Shown here piece by piece: positions 18,376 through 27,532 of a DNA stretch of 64,000 nt. A program made the position numbers and the translations under genes. Below the pieces are notes generated by a model, which worked only from the letters and a program-made list of their open reading frames with translations, did no database searches and was not told where the DNA came from. The stretch's first letter is position 1. Each line of letters begins with the position of its first letter. The DNA is taken from assembly GCF_014212055.1 (NCBI RefSeq), contig NZ_JACJVO010000001.1, positions 1 through 64,000 of the forward strand. The letters run 5' to 3'. Source of the stretch: Cohnella zeiphila (GTDB lineage: Bacteria > Bacillota > Bacilli > Paenibacillales > Paenibacillaceae).

Positions 18376-19197
18376 ATGTTAACGAAGGACTGGTTGACCG
18401 ACGCCGTCTTGTATATCTACGCCCTGAGCCTGTTGTTCTTCGTGTCCGACGCCGCCTCCGGCAAGCGGAAGAGAAGAAGAATAGGAACAGGGCTGCTTGT
18501 TTTCGTATGGATTCTGCAGACCGCCTTCCTTCTTGATATTTTGATTGCCCGCTTGTCGATGCCGGCGGTGACGCTGCAGGAATACGCGTTTTTCGTCTCA
18601 TGGCTGCTTGTCTCGTTCTCGCTCGTCATCAACCGGTTCGTCCGTGCCGAGCTGCTCGTGCTGCTGGTGAACGCCGTCGGCTTTGCGGTGCTCGGGCTGA
18701 ACCTGCTCGAACGGCCGCAGAAGAAGATCGTGCTGGCTCCCGGCGAAGCGGCCCAGAAGCTGCTCGTCGTGCACGTCGCCTTCATCATTCTGGCGTTCGT
18801 CATCCTGACGATCGCTGCGCTTCTCGGCGGCATGTACCTGTTCCTGAACAACCGCCTCAAGAAGAAGAAATGGGGATCGTCCATGAGCCGAATGCCGAGC
18901 CTGGAGGCGATCGAGAGCTACGTATTCCGGGCGGCTGTCGTCGGCGTGCCGCTGCTGCTGCTCTCGCTTACGACCGGCGCGGCGGCGCTGCTTGTGGAGA
19001 ACCGCTACTCCGAGCTGGGGGACGAGAAGGTGCTGCTGTCGTTCGCGGCGGGCATCGTGTATATCGTTTACCTGCTGCGGCGCATGGCGGGCAAGGTGGA
19101 AGGAACGCGCGTCCTGAAGTGGATTCTTGTCGGATACGCGATGCTCATTGTCGATTTTTTCGCCAATTCCTACTCTTCGTTTCACCGGTGGATGTAA
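18376..19197 (+). CDS. hemX: HemX, CcsA-like membrane protein
   Basis: The 273-residue protein has about eight hydrophobic segments, including LLVFVWILQTAFLLDILIA and VAFIILAFVILTIAALLGGM. It matches the cytochrome c assembly (CcsA-like) HemX family. In B. subtilis HemX negatively affects HemA protein level. It is placed directly after hemA, as in other Bacillales, with an AAGGGGGAC site before the ATG. Confidence 0.92.
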   Translation: MLTKDWLTDAVLYIYALSLLFFVSDAASGKRKRRRIGTGLLVFVWILQTAFLLDILIARLSMPAVTLQEYAFFVSWLLVSFSLVINRFVRAELLVLLVNAVGFAVLGLNLLERPQKKIVLAPGEAAQKLLVVHVAFIILAFVILTIAALLGGMYLFLNNRLKKKKWGSSMSRMPSLEAIESYVFRAAVVGVPLLLLSLTTGAAALLVENRYSELGDEKVLLSFAAGIVYIVYLLRRMAGKVEGTRVLKWILVGYAMLIVDFFANSYSSFHRWM

Positions 19198-19243
19198 GAG
19201 CTCGAACGGCGTCGGGAGACAAAACGCGATCGGAGGGTGGAAC

Positions 19244-19885
19244 ATGTCGCTTGGCTATCCCGTCATGCTGCATCTCGAAGGCCGCCGTTGCCTGGTAGTG
19301 GGAGGCGGGAAAGTGGCGGAACGCAAGACGGCGGGGCTGCTGGATGCGGGGGCCGACGTGACCGTCGTATCGCCGCGGCTTAGCGGTCGGCTGAGCGAAT
19401 GGTCGGCGGCGGGCCGGATTCGGGCGGAGCTCCGGGGAGCCGAGCCGGGCGATCTGGACGGAGCCGCTCTGGTGTTCGCGGCGACCGACCGGCCGGAGCT
19501 GAACCGACAGCTGGCGGCGGAAGCGAGAAGCCGGGGCATACCGGTCAACGTGGCGGACGACGGAGAAGCCGGAGACTTCTCGGTCCCGGCCGTCGTTCGG
19601 CGAGGCGGACTGGTGCTGGCCGTCGGCACGTCGGGGGCGGGCCCCGCAATGGCGGCCAAGCTGGCGGGGGAGCTGGAACGGCGTTACGGCGAAGAATACG
19701 CGGAGCTTGTCGAGACGCTGGGAAAGCTGCGCGGCGAAATCAAGCGAGCCGTTGCCGACCCGGCCGAGCGCCGATCCTGGCTGCAGGCCGCCGTGTCGGA
19801 CGAAGCGCTGGCCTTGTGGCGAACGGTCGGGAGACAGGAAGAAGGCAGCGGGCTGTTCGTCCGGCTGCGGAACTTGAAGGGATGA
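19244..19885 (+). CDS. sirC: Precorrin-2 dehydrogenase (siroheme branch)
   Basis: The 213-residue product begins at 19244 after CGGAGGGTGG. The N-terminal Rossmann motif is LVVGGGKVAERK (residues ~17-28). The pattern ADVTVVSPRLSG and DDGEAGDFSVPAVVRRGGL follow the SirC/Met8/CysG-N family, which oxidises precorrin-2 to sirohydrochlorin with NAD+. It lacks the CysG methyltransferase half, which is supplied by the downstream CobA-HemD fusion. Ferrochelatase activity cannot be judged. It sits inside the hem operon, unlike B. subtilis, where ylnF lies elsewhere. Confidence 0.9.
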   Translation: MSLGYPVMLHLEGRRCLVVGGGKVAERKTAGLLDAGADVTVVSPRLSGRLSEWSAAGRIRAELRGAEPGDLDGAALVFAATDRPELNRQLAAEARSRGIPVNVADDGEAGDFSVPAVVRRGGLVLAVGTSGAGPAMAAKLAGELERRYGEEYAELVETLGKLRGEIKRAVADPAERRSWLQAAVSDEALALWRTVGRQEEGSGLFVRLRNLKG

Positions 19886-19937
19886 GGGCCCCCGACCGTG
19901 AAGGAAACGCCCCAGGACATACATAAGGGAGGACGCT

Positions 19938-20876
19938 ATGCGCACCATCATTGTCGGAAGCCGTCAGAGCGCGCTCGCGATAACGCAGACGGGCCAAACG
20001 ATCGAACTGCTGCGGGGGTTAAGCAAGGAAGCGGGGCTTGAATTGGATTTCGAAGTTAAGCCAATCGTTACCCGCGGAGATCGGATTCTCGATGTAACGC
20101 TGTCCAAGGTGGGCGGCAAAGGCTTGTTCGTCAAAGAGATCGAGCAGGCGCTGCTGGACGGGGAGATCGATTTCGCCGTGCACAGCATGAAGGACATGCC
20201 GTTCGAGCAGCCGCAGGGGCTTATGATCGGCGCCGTGCCGACGCGCGAAGATCCGCGGGACGCGCTGATCAGCGTGCACGGCTACACGCTAGCCGACTTG
20301 CCGCAAGGAGCGAGGGTCGGAACGAGCAGCTTGCGAAGGGCCGCACAGCTGACCGCGGCGCGTCCCGATCTGCAGATCGAGTCGCTGCGCGGCAACATCG
20401 ATACCCGGCTTCGCAAGCTGGAGACGGAAGGATTCGACGCGATCGTTCTCGCCGCGGCCGGTCTTCGCCGAATGGGCTGGGCCGACCGGATCACGACGCT
20501 GCTCGATCCGCGCGAATGCCTGCCGGCGGTCGGACAAGGGGCGCTCGCGATCGAATGCCGGGAAGACGACGCTGAAGTGCGGAACCTGCTGGCGCTGCTC
20601 AACGACCCGAAGACGGAGCGGGCCGTCACGGCAGAGCGCCGGTTCCTGGGCTTGCTGAACGGCGGGTGCCAAGTGCCGATCGGCGCTTACGCGGAAGCGG
20701 AGTCCGGCGATTCCGGGACAACCGTGCGCCTGACCGCGATGGTCGCCTCGCCGGACGGGGCGAAGCTGCTTCGGACGGAGGCGGCCGACGCCGACCCCGT
20801 TCAAGCGGGAACCCGGGCGGCAGAGGAACTGCTGGCGCAAGGAGCGGACCGCATCCTGGACGAAGCGAGGGAATAA
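19938..20876 (+). CDS. hemC: Porphobilinogen deaminase
   Basis: The 312-residue product assembles four porphobilinogens into hydroxymethylbilane. It begins with [13 protein letters not shown], has the core motif HSMKDMP, and has Cys ~244 in [13 protein letters not shown], which anchors the dipyrromethane cofactor. An AAGGGAGGA site precedes the ATG. The next gene starts 3 bases after the stop, so translation is probably coupled. Confidence 0.97.
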   Translation: MRTIIVGSRQSALAITQTGQTIELLRGLSKEAGLELDFEVKPIVTRGDRILDVTLSKVGGKGLFVKEIEQALLDGEIDFAVHSMKDMPFEQPQGLMIGAVPTREDPRDALISVHGYTLADLPQGARVGTSSLRRAAQLTAARPDLQIESLRGNIDTRLRKLETEGFDAIVLAAAGLRRMGWADRITTLLDPRECLPAVGQGALAIECREDDAEVRNLLALLNDPKTERAVTAERRFLGLLNGGCQVPIGAYAEAESGDSGTTVRLTAMVASPDGAKLLRTEAADADPVQAGTRAAEELLAQGADRILDEARE

Positions 20877-20879
20877 CCG

Positions 20880-22454
20880 ATGCCCATAGGCAAAGTCTAT
20901 CTGGTGGGAGCGGGTCCGGGAGATCCTAAGCTGATCACGGTTCGGGGCCTGGAGGCGCTGCAGCGTTCGGACGTCGTCGTGTACGACCGCCTCGCCGGAC
21001 CCCAGCTGCTGCACCAAATCCCCGAGTCGGCGGAACGGATCTACGTCGGCAAGCGCCCCGACCGCCACACGATGAAGCAAGAAGAAATCAACCGGCTGCT
21101 GGTCGATTTGGCGCTCGAGGGAAAGACGGTTTGCCGCCTGAAGGGAGGCGATCCGACCGTCTTCGGACGCGTGGGCGAAGAAGCGGAGCTCTTGAAGGCG
21201 AACGGAATCTCCTACGAGATCGTGCCGGGCATCACGTCGGCCATCTCCGTTCCGGCTTATGCGGGCATTCCCGTCACGCACCGGGACTTGGCGTCGTCCT
21301 TCTCGGTCATTACCGGCCATGAAAGTCCGGACAAGCTGGACCGTTCCATCCATTGGGATAAGGTGACGAACGCCACCGGAACGCTGATTTTCCTCATGGG
21401 AGTCGCCAAGATCGGCTATATCAGCGAGCAATTGATCAAGCACGGCCGACCCGGAAGCACGCCGGTTGCTCTCATTCGCTGGGGAACGCGCGCCGAGCAG
21501 GCGACGCTGGCGGGCACGCTGGACGATATCGAAGCGAAGGTGAGAGAGGCCGGCTTCGAGCCGCCGGCGGTCATCGTCGTCGGCGAGGTCGTACGCCAGC
21601 GCGAGCGTTTGAAGTGGATCGAAGACAAGCCGCTGTTCGGACGGCGCGTGCTCGTGACCCGGGCGCGGTCGCAGGCGAGCGAGCTCGTCCGGCGAATCGA
21701 CGAGCTTGGCGGCGAGCCGTATGAGTATCCGGTGATCGAGACTCGGATGAAGGACGATCCGGACTCGGAAGCTTCGGTGCGGAAGGCGCTCGCTCAGGCG
21801 GATAGCTACGATTGGGTCATGCTGACGAGCGCGAACGGCGTCGATCACTTCTTCCGCTGGCTGGAGCGCTGCGGGGTCGATATTCGCCGGTTCGCCCGCG
21901 CGGAATTCGTCGCGGTCGGTCCGCAAACGGCGGAAGCGCTGAGAGTCCGCGGCATCATTGCCGGCGCCTTGCCGGAAAATTATCATGCGGAAGGGCTGCT
22001 GGCCGGTCTGACCGACCGGCTGAAGCCGGGGCAGAAGGCGCTGCTGCCGCGCGGGGATCTCGCCCGGGACTACCTGCCGCGCGAACTGACGGCGTTGGGA
22101 CTGGAAGCCGTGTCCGTCGATACGTACGAGAACGTGCTCGCGGCGCCGCGCGACGAATTTCTGCTCGAGATGCTGCGGGAAGGCGGCATTCATGCGGTGA
22201 CGTTCACGAGCTCGTCGACGGTCGTCAACTTGCTCGAAGCGCTGCGGCGGCTCGGAGCGGAGCGGCCCGAAGAGCTGCTTCGCGGCGTGCCGATCGTCTG
22301 CATCGGCCCGCAAACCGCGAGGACGGCGGAAGCGCACGGCCTGCCGGTCGCCGCGACGGCGGAGCCGTCGACGATCGAAGGGCTGATTCAGGCGCTGATC
22401 AGGCTGGATGGACCGATCGGAACGATCGGAGGATCATCCGGCAGACTCGATTGA
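20880..22454 (+). CDS. cobA-hemD: CobA-HemD fusion: uroporphyrinogen-III methyltransferase/synthase
   Basis: The 524-residue product joins two enzymes. Residues ~1-245 are the SAM-dependent uroporphyrinogen-III C-methyltransferase (VYLVGAGPGDPKLIT, RLKGGDPTVFGR, VPGITSAISVPAYAGIPVTHR). Residues ~255-510 are uroporphyrinogen-III synthase (RRVLVTRARSQASELV, VMLTSANGVDHFF, VAVGPQTAEALR, AVTFTSSSTVVNL). It can close the tetrapyrrole ring and then direct the product to siroheme or cobalamin. Together with sirC it embeds the siroheme branch in the heme operon. Confidence 0.95.
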   Translation: MPIGKVYLVGAGPGDPKLITVRGLEALQRSDVVVYDRLAGPQLLHQIPESAERIYVGKRPDRHTMKQEEINRLLVDLALEGKTVCRLKGGDPTVFGRVGEEAELLKANGISYEIVPGITSAISVPAYAGIPVTHRDLASSFSVITGHESPDKLDRSIHWDKVTNATGTLIFLMGVAKIGYISEQLIKHGRPGSTPVALIRWGTRAEQATLAGTLDDIEAKVREAGFEPPAVIVVGEVVRQRERLKWIEDKPLFGRRVLVTRARSQASELVRRIDELGGEPYEYPVIETRMKDDPDSEASVRKALAQADSYDWVMLTSANGVDHFFRWLERCGVDIRRFARAEFVAVGPQTAEALRVRGIIAGALPENYHAEGLLAGLTDRLKPGQKALLPRGDLARDYLPRELTALGLEAVSVDTYENVLAAPRDEFLLEMLREGGIHAVTFTSSSTVVNLLEALRRLGAERPEELLRGVPIVCIGPQTARTAEAHGLPVAATAEPSTIEGLIQALIRLDGPIGTIGGSSGRLD

Positions 22455-22496
22455 TACGAGGCATATTTTATTTCCATAGAGAAGGAGCGGTTCAAG

Positions 22497-23483
22497 ATGA
22501 ATTACCCCATCGTCCGTCATCGCCGCCTGCGCCATACGGCGGCCATGCGAAATTTGGTTCGGGAGACCAGGCTTCATCCGGACGACCTGGTCGCTCCGAT
22601 CTTCGTCATTTATGGACAAAACGTCAAAACCGAAATTGCGTCCATGCCCGGCGTCTACCAATGGTCGGTCGACCGTCTGGACGAAGAGATCGCGGAGCTG
22701 GCGGAAGCGGGGATCGGCGCCGTTCTGCTGTTCGGTATCCCGGAGCATAAGGACAGCGTCGGTACGGGCGCCTATGAAGACGAGGGAATCGTTCAGCAGG
22801 CGACGAGGCGCATCAAGGAGCTCGCTCCCGACATGATCGTCATTGCCGACACGTGCCTGTGCGAATTTACCGACCATGGGCACTGCGGCGTCGTACACGG
22901 ACAAGGACGGGAAGCCGTCGTCGACAACGACGAATCGCTCGAGCTGCTCGCGCGCACGGCCGTATCCCAGGCTCGGGCGGGCGCCGATATCATCGCGCCT
23001 TCGAACATGATGGACGGGTTCGTGGCGGTCATTCGCGCCGCGCTCGACGAAGCGGGGTTCGAGCATATTCCGATTCTGTCGTATGCAGTCAAATATTCGT
23101 CTGCCTATTACGGACCGTTCCGCGAAGCGGCGCAATCGGCGCCGCAGTTCGGGGACCGCAAGACGTACCAGATGGACCCCGCCAACGTTCGCGAAGCGCT
23201 CCGGGAAGCGCAGTCGGATGTCGACGAAGGGGCCGACATGCTCATGGTGAAGCCCGGGCTTGCTTACTTGGACGTGGTCCGGCTCATTAAGGAAAGCTTC
23301 GATCTGCCGCTCGCGATCTACAACGTCAGCGCCGAATACTCGATGGTCAAAGCGGCGGCGATGCAAGGATGGATCGACGAGCGGGCGATCGTCATGGAGA
23401 CGCTGACGGGCATGAAGCGTGCGGGCGCCGACATCATCATTACGTATCACGCCCGGGATGCGGCTCGCTGGCTTCGCGGATAA
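22497..23483 (+). CDS. hemB: Delta-aminolevulinic acid dehydratase
   Basis: The 328-residue product condenses two 5-aminolevulinates to porphobilinogen. The metal-site cysteines are seen in [16 protein letters not shown], a zinc-type pattern. The active-site lysines lie in [14 protein letters not shown] and [21 protein letters not shown] precedes the ATG. It is the last plus-strand gene before an opposing regulator gene whose stop lies only 11 bases away, with no terminator between them. Confidence 0.97.
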   Translation: MNYPIVRHRRLRHTAAMRNLVRETRLHPDDLVAPIFVIYGQNVKTEIASMPGVYQWSVDRLDEEIAELAEAGIGAVLLFGIPEHKDSVGTGAYEDEGIVQQATRRIKELAPDMIVIADTCLCEFTDHGHCGVVHGQGREAVVDNDESLELLARTAVSQARAGADIIAPSNMMDGFVAVIRAALDEAGFEHIPILSYAVKYSSAYYGPFREAAQSAPQFGDRKTYQMDPANVREALREAQSDVDEGADMLMVKPGLAYLDVVRLIKESFDLPLAIYNVSAEYSMVKAAAMQGWIDERAIVMETLTGMKRAGADIIITYHARDAARWLRG

Positions 23484-23494
23484 GCAAGGCTTTT

Positions 23495-24157
23495 CTAACC
23501 TCTCAGCTTGGACAGGTTCAGCTTGTATTCGTTCAAGCCGAACTGGAGTACGCCCCGGCTCTCGAGCTCGCGCAGCACGTCGGATAAAATCCGCTTGTCC
23601 ACGCCGGCCATCTGGGCCAGCTCGTCGTAGTTGAGGGCGACGTGAATCGTGATGAAAAGGCCGTCGCGCTTGCCGTGCTTGTTCGCGAGAGCAATCAGGT
23701 TTTTGAGGACGCGGGTGCGGTCGTCGAGGAACGTCAAGTCGTTCACGTGCTCGTTCGTCTGGCGCAGCCTGCGGCACAGTTCGACCAGAATGCCGCGGGC
23801 GATATCGAAGTGAGCCTGCAGCAAGCCCATGAACGGCTCCGAGGAGATTTCCAGCAGCAGCGAGGGTTCCAGCGTCTGGGCCGAAGCCGAGCGAGGCCCT
23901 CCGTCGAGAAGCGCCAGCTCGCCGAAGCTGTCGCCGGGTCCGGCGACCGAGAGCACCTTCTCTTCTCCCGCGGCGCTGCGCGTGAACAGCTTGATCGATC
24001 CGCTCAGGACGATGTAAAAGGCCGTTCCCGGCTCCTTCTCGCCGAACAGCACGGTTCCGGGAGGAAAAGCGCGGCGCTGCGAGATTTTGAGCACTTGCTC
24101 GAGCTGCTCTTCGCTCAGGCTGTCGAACAGGCCGACCTTGCGAAGCCGATCGATCAT
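23495..24157 (-). CDS. Crp/Fnr-family transcriptional regulator
   Basis: The 220-residue product has an N-terminal cyclic-nucleotide-binding-like beta-roll (FPPGTVLFGEKEPGTAFYIVLSGSIKLF, GDSFGELALLDGGPRSASAQ). A C-terminal Crp-type helix-turn-helix follows (ALNYDELAQMAGVDKRILSDVLRELESRGVLQFG). No Fnr-type cysteine cluster is present, so it is not an iron-sulfur oxygen sensor. ATG 24157 follows GGAGGA by about 8 bases; the much longer open frame upstream is only a shadow of hemL. It lies antisense-oriented between hemB and hemL, which suggests but does not prove a role in tetrapyrrole or respiratory control. Confidence 0.92.
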   Translation of the reverse strand: MIDRLRKVGLFDSLSEEQLEQVLKISQRRAFPPGTVLFGEKEPGTAFYIVLSGSIKLFTRSAAGEEKVLSVAGPGDSFGELALLDGGPRSASAQTLEPSLLLEISSEPFMGLLQAHFDIARGILVELCRRLRQTNEHVNDLTFLDDRTRVLKNLIALANKHGKRDGLFITIHVALNYDELAQMAGVDKRILSDVLRELESRGVLQFGLNEYKLNLSKLRG

Positions 24158-24247
24158 GACGGAATCCTCCACTCTATGTAAACAGCAACCTATTTTCATC
24201 AGTGTACCATAGGCTTTTCCAAATCTGATAGTAGGGATGTGCCGAAA

Positions 24248-25549
24248 ATGACCGAAAATCGTCGAGTCCGCTCCGATTCCCGCTCCAAAGCCGCGTTCGA
24301 AAGAGCGAAGCGCTCGATTCCCGGCGGGGTGAACAGCCCGGTGCGCGCGTTCAAATCGGTGGGACTGACTCCGCTCGTGATCGACCGGGCATCGGGGAGC
24401 CGGATTACCGATATTGACGGGCAAAGCTACATCGATTATGTGCTCTCTTGGGGGCCGTTGATCGTCGGACATGCGCACCCCGAAGTAGTCGAAGCGATCA
24501 AGCGCACGGCGGAAAAGGGAACGAGCTTCGGGGCGCCGACCGAGCTGGAAACGGCAATGGCCGAGCTCGTCTGCGAGCGGATGCCTTCGGTGGAAGTGGT
24601 GCGCATGGTCAATTCCGGAACGGAAGCGACGATGAGCGCATTGCGGCTGGCCCGCGGCTTCACCGGACGCAGCAAGATTCTGAAGTTCGAAGGCTCCTAC
24701 CACGGACATGCCGACAGCCTGCTGATCAAGGCGGGATCGGGCGTGGCGACGCTCGGACTGCCCGACAGCCCGGGCGTGCCGGAGAGCATCGCCTCCCATA
24801 CGATCACCGTTCCTTATAACGACATCGAGTCGGTCAAGCTGGCCTTCGAGCGTTACGGGGAAGAGATCGCCGCGGTGATCGTCGAGCCGGTCGCCGGCAA
24901 CATGGGCGTCGTGCCGCCGCTTCCCGGATTCCTGCAGGGGCTGCGGGAAGTGACGGCGAAATACGGGGCGTTGCTTATTTTCGACGAAGTGATGACCGGA
25001 TTCCGTGTCGGCTACCATAGCGCGCAAGGGCTGTACGGAATTACGCCGGACCTTACGTGCATGGGCAAAGTGATCGGCGGAGGTCTCCCCGTCGGCGCGT
25101 ATGGCGGGCGGCGCGAGCTGATGGAGAAAATGGCGCCGATCGGACCGATCTACCAGGCCGGCACGCTGTCCGGCAATCCGCTCGCGATGGCGGCCGGATT
25201 CACGACGCTCAGCCTTATGACGCCGGAGAGCTACGAGCAGTTGGAACGCCTCGCAGTCCGCTTGCAGGCGGGCCTGGAGCGCAGCGCGTCCGAATTCGGC
25301 ATTCCGCTGACGGTTAACCGGGTCGGCTCGATGATCTGCCCGTTCCTGACGGGCGAGCAAGTCATCAACTTCGCGACGGCGAGCCGCTCGAACGCCGAAC
25401 GTTTCCGTACGCTGTTCGCCCGGCTGCTGGACGAAGGGGTCAACATTCCGCCTTCGCAGTTCGAAGGATGGTTCCTGTCCACCGCCCACTCCGAGGAGGA
25501 CATCGACCGGACCGTGGAAGCGTATCGAACCGCGCTGTCCAAGTTTTAA
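24248..25549 (+). CDS. hemL: Glutamate-1-semialdehyde 2,1-aminomutase
   Basis: This 433-residue PLP enzyme makes 5-aminolevulinate from glutamate-1-semialdehyde. The start of the catalytic fold is [28 protein letters not shown] and the PLP Lys ~274 in [17 protein letters not shown] are clear. ATG 24248 is chosen with AGTAGGG 11 bases upstream; GTG 24239 is the alternative. It is separated from the other hem genes by the opposing crp-type gene, so it needs its own promoter. None is obvious in the 90-base gap. Confidence 0.96.
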   Translation: MTENRRVRSDSRSKAAFERAKRSIPGGVNSPVRAFKSVGLTPLVIDRASGSRITDIDGQSYIDYVLSWGPLIVGHAHPEVVEAIKRTAEKGTSFGAPTELETAMAELVCERMPSVEVVRMVNSGTEATMSALRLARGFTGRSKILKFEGSYHGHADSLLIKAGSGVATLGLPDSPGVPESIASHTITVPYNDIESVKLAFERYGEEIAAVIVEPVAGNMGVVPPLPGFLQGLREVTAKYGALLIFDEVMTGFRVGYHSAQGLYGITPDLTCMGKVIGGGLPVGAYGGRRELMEKMAPIGPIYQAGTLSGNPLAMAAGFTTLSLMTPESYEQLERLAVRLQAGLERSASEFGIPLTVNRVGSMICPFLTGEQVINFATASRSNAERFRTLFARLLDEGVNIPPSQFEGWFLSTAHSEEDIDRTVEAYRTALSKF

Positions 25550-25586
25550 GTCCCGCGATCGTTCGCGAACGCGGGCGTTCATCTGC

Positions 25587-25643
25587 ATCCCGAATCCAGG
25601 CCCTCGGTTGATACCGGCCGGCGATTCGGGATTTTTATTTTTG
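25587..25643 (+). terminator. Terminator of hemL
   Basis: ATCCCGAATC (25587-25596) pairs perfectly with GATTCGGGAT (25623-25632), followed by TTTTATTTTT. The loop contains a further GGCC/GGCC pairing. Confidence 0.8.
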
Positions 25644-25669
25644 CGAAGGACTTCGTCCCCATTCTGTTG

Positions 25670-25698
25670 GCATGCCCGAGTGGCGCGGGGCATATGGA
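25670..25698 (+). promoter_or_regulatory. Candidate sigma-E promoter of spoVID
   Basis: GCATGCC (25670-25676), 14-base spacer, CATATGGA (25691-25698) resembles the mother-cell sigma-E -35/-10 arrangement. The -35 match is weak. The call leans on spoVID being a sigma-E gene in B. subtilis. Confidence 0.35.
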
Positions 25699-25763
25699 TA
25701 ATTAGTAGGTTATGCCGGCTTCCCGCGAAGTTCGCGCGTCTAAACGAAAGGAGGACAACGAAT

Positions 25764-27263
25764 TTGACGGAATCGTTGAACGGATTGCGATTCGATATTT
25801 ATGAGAGAGTGCATCTGCCGGACGACGTCGCCGCTATCGAAGAATTGGAGGAGATCGAGCTCATCCCGCATATGCAGGCGATTCCTTTGGAAGATCAGGT
25901 TCTGCTGAAGGGACACCTGCTGCTTACCGGTACATACCGGTCGCAAGAAGAGCGCTCCGTCGCCCGGCAGCTCGAGCATTGGATCCCGGTCGAGATCTCT
26001 CTGCCGCCCAGCCGAGTCGAGAAGCTGGAGGATCTGGCGGTCGAGATCGACAATTTCGACGTCGACCTGCTGTCTTCCCGTTCGCTGAACGTAACCGGCG
26101 TGCTTGGCCTCAGAGGCTTGCAAGTGGTGCCTCCGCCGGCTCCCGTCTGGCGCGAGGACGGTTTTACCGTCGTCCATCAGCTGCCGCCCGACGCAATCGG
26201 CGAAGAAGCTGAAGAGGCAAGTCAGGAAGAGGCGCAAGCTTGGCAGCCGGCTCCGTCGGCGCCTGTGCAGCAGGAGTTCTCCCCGACAGAAAATGCCGCT
26301 TATCCGCAGTGGGATTTTTTCCGCAAGGAGGAAACGGCTCCAAGCAACGAAGAGATCCCTGTCGAGGAGAATGAGAACCCTGCTCCATCGCAAGCTGCCG
26401 CGGAAGAAAACGAGAATGAAAACGTCGGCGCCGAGCAAAAGACGGATGGATATGCAACCGGCCTTGCTCACTTGGAAGATCCAGAGGAGGATCCCGATTC
26501 AGAATCTTTGATGGACGCGCAGCCCTCGAACGGAATTCATCAGCCGCCGTTTCGAGAAGGATACAAGCACCTGCCGCCGTCGGAGGAGGGGTGGGGCGAC
26601 CTAAGCCCTGGCTTGGGGGCAGCTGGGAGATCTCCATACCAATTCGAGTCTCAGTCCCAAGCTCAACCACAAGCACAAGCTCAAGCCCAAGCCCAAGCCC
26701 AAGCCCAACCGCAGGCGGCCAGATCCGAGGCCGAGGCCGAGAACGAGAACAAGAATGAGGTCAAACCCGAGGTCAAACCCGAGGCAGAAAACGAATCCAA
26801 AACCGTGGCTGAGAACGAGGCTAAGTCCGAGACTTCCCCCTCTCAGGAAGCAGTATCCGAGGAGAAGCCCGGAATGAAGATCGCGCTCGGCTCCAAAACG
26901 TCACCCGAATCGGCATCGGCATCGTCTGGAGTCGGCCTTTTGTCCCATTTCGGCGTCAAAGGCGCAAAGGCCGATCAACCGGAGCCTGCGACGGCGGCAA
27001 CCGATACAGGCTCCTATGCATCGCCCGAGGCCGATCCGTCAGGCGAGAGCTCCGGCGACGAGGTGGAGTGGACCCGGCTCTTCTTGTCCAAGGAGGCCGG
27101 AGCGCCTTCGTTCCGTAAGGTGAAGCTGTGCATCGTTCAAAGAGAGGACACCCTCGACGCCATCGCGACCCGCTACAACATCCAGCCCCGCGAGCTCCAG
27201 CTTTATAACCGGCTGAACGATCCCAACGTGTCGGAAGGACAGGTCCTATACATCCCATCCTGA
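25764..27263 (+). CDS. spoVID: Stage VI sporulation protein D (spore morphogenesis, LysM)
   Basis: The 499-residue product starts at TTG 25764 after AAAGGAGG (9 bases). Residues ~1-120 form the SpoVID/SPOCS-like N-terminal domain (LRFDIYERVHLPDDVAAIEELEEIELIP). The middle is long, acidic and low-complexity, with Gln/Ala repeats and Glu/Asn/Lys repeats (~300-400). The C-terminus is a LysM domain (CIVQREDTLDAIATRYNIQ...LYNRLNDPNVSEGQVLYIP). SpoVID encases the forespore and links SpoIVA to SafA. Length is shorter than the B. subtilis protein, mostly in the linker. ysxE, its usual neighbour, is absent. Confidence 0.92.
   Translation: MTESLNGLRFDIYERVHLPDDVAAIEELEEIELIPHMQAIPLEDQVLLKGHLLLTGTYRSQEERSVARQLEHWIPVEISLPPSRVEKLEDLAVEIDNFDVDLLSSRSLNVTGVLGLRGLQVVPPPAPVWREDGFTVVHQLPPDAIGEEAEEASQEEAQAWQPAPSAPVQQEFSPTENAAYPQWDFFRKEETAPSNEEIPVEENENPAPSQAAAEENENENVGAEQKTDGYATGLAHLEDPEEDPDSESLMDAQPSNGIHQPPFREGYKHLPPSEEGWGDLSPGLGAAGRSPYQFESQSQAQPQAQAQAQAQAQAQPQAARSEAEAENENKNEVKPEVKPEAENESKTVAENEAKSETSPSQEAVSEEKPGMKIALGSKTSPESASASSGVGLLSHFGVKGAKADQPEPATAATDTGSYASPEADPSGESSGDEVEWTRLFLSKEAGAPSFRKVKLCIVQREDTLDAIATRYNIQPRELQLYNRLNDPNVSEGQVLYIPS
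26656..26712 (+). repeat. Hexamer tandem repeat within spoVID
   Basis: Copies of CAAGCN/CAAGCCC-type hexamers encode (Gln-Ala)n, interrupted by CAACC(A/G) units encoding Gln-Pro. Four consecutive CAAGCC units are identical. Such a tract can change length by slippage without breaking frame. Confidence 0.7.
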
Positions 27264-27277
27264 TGCCTCGATTCATT

Positions 27278-27309
27278 GAACCGCCAAGCGCGAGCCTGGC
27301 GGTTTTTTC
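27278..27309 (+). terminator. Terminator of spoVID
   Basis: AACCGCCA and TGGCGGTT enclose AGCGCGAGCC, followed by TTTTCATG. Confidence 0.8.
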
Positions 27310-27370
27310 ATGTTCGGCTGAGGTTCGTGACTTCGAGAGGAAATGAGTACAAACAAATCTCGACAGGAGG

Positions 27371-27400
27371 TTGACGAATTTTGGAAGATTTGATTATAAT
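27371..27400 (+). promoter_or_regulatory. Sigma-A promoter of the leader RNA/stalk-protein unit
   Basis: TTGACG (27371-27376), 18-base spacer, TATAAT (27395-27400). Confidence 0.75.
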
Positions 27401-27406
27401 AAGTGA

Positions 27407-27489
27407 ATCCAATATCGGCTCGGATGAGCCGTCGATGCGAGGAAGCACCCGCGACGAACGTAATGGCGTCTTGAGTGCTTCTTTTTTTG
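27407..27489 (+). ncRNA. Leader RNA with early terminator, putative attenuator or small RNA
   Basis: Transcription should start near 27407. The first ~25 bases form CGGCTC-GGAT-GAGCCG (27416-27431). The rest forms a long interrupted stem: GAAGCAC (27442-27448) pairs with GTGCTTC (27476-27482), with inner GACG/CGTC, and is followed by TTTTTTT. The terminator lies about 45 bases before the start of the 27533 gene. So this is either a stand-alone short RNA or a regulated leader controlling the downstream pair. It does not match GEMM, T-box, SAM or other riboswitch consensus that I can recall. Confidence 0.5.
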
Positions 27490-27532
27490 CGACTATTAAA
27501 GAAATTTTTCAGCCAAAAAGGAGAGATCGTTG

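Noticed and set aside
23495..24157. Fnr-type oxygen sensor
   Set aside because: There is no N- or C-terminal cysteine cluster, so only the broader Crp/Fnr family is supported.
24158..25693. N-terminal extension of the Crp/Fnr frame to 732 codons
   Set aside because: The extension lies antisense to hemL; ATG 24157 has a proper ribosome binding site and starts the known fold.
27407..27489. Cyclic-di-GMP (GEMM) or other known riboswitch
   Set aside because: The conserved GEMM elements, T-box core, SAM and fluoride motifs are all absent; left as an unclassified leader.
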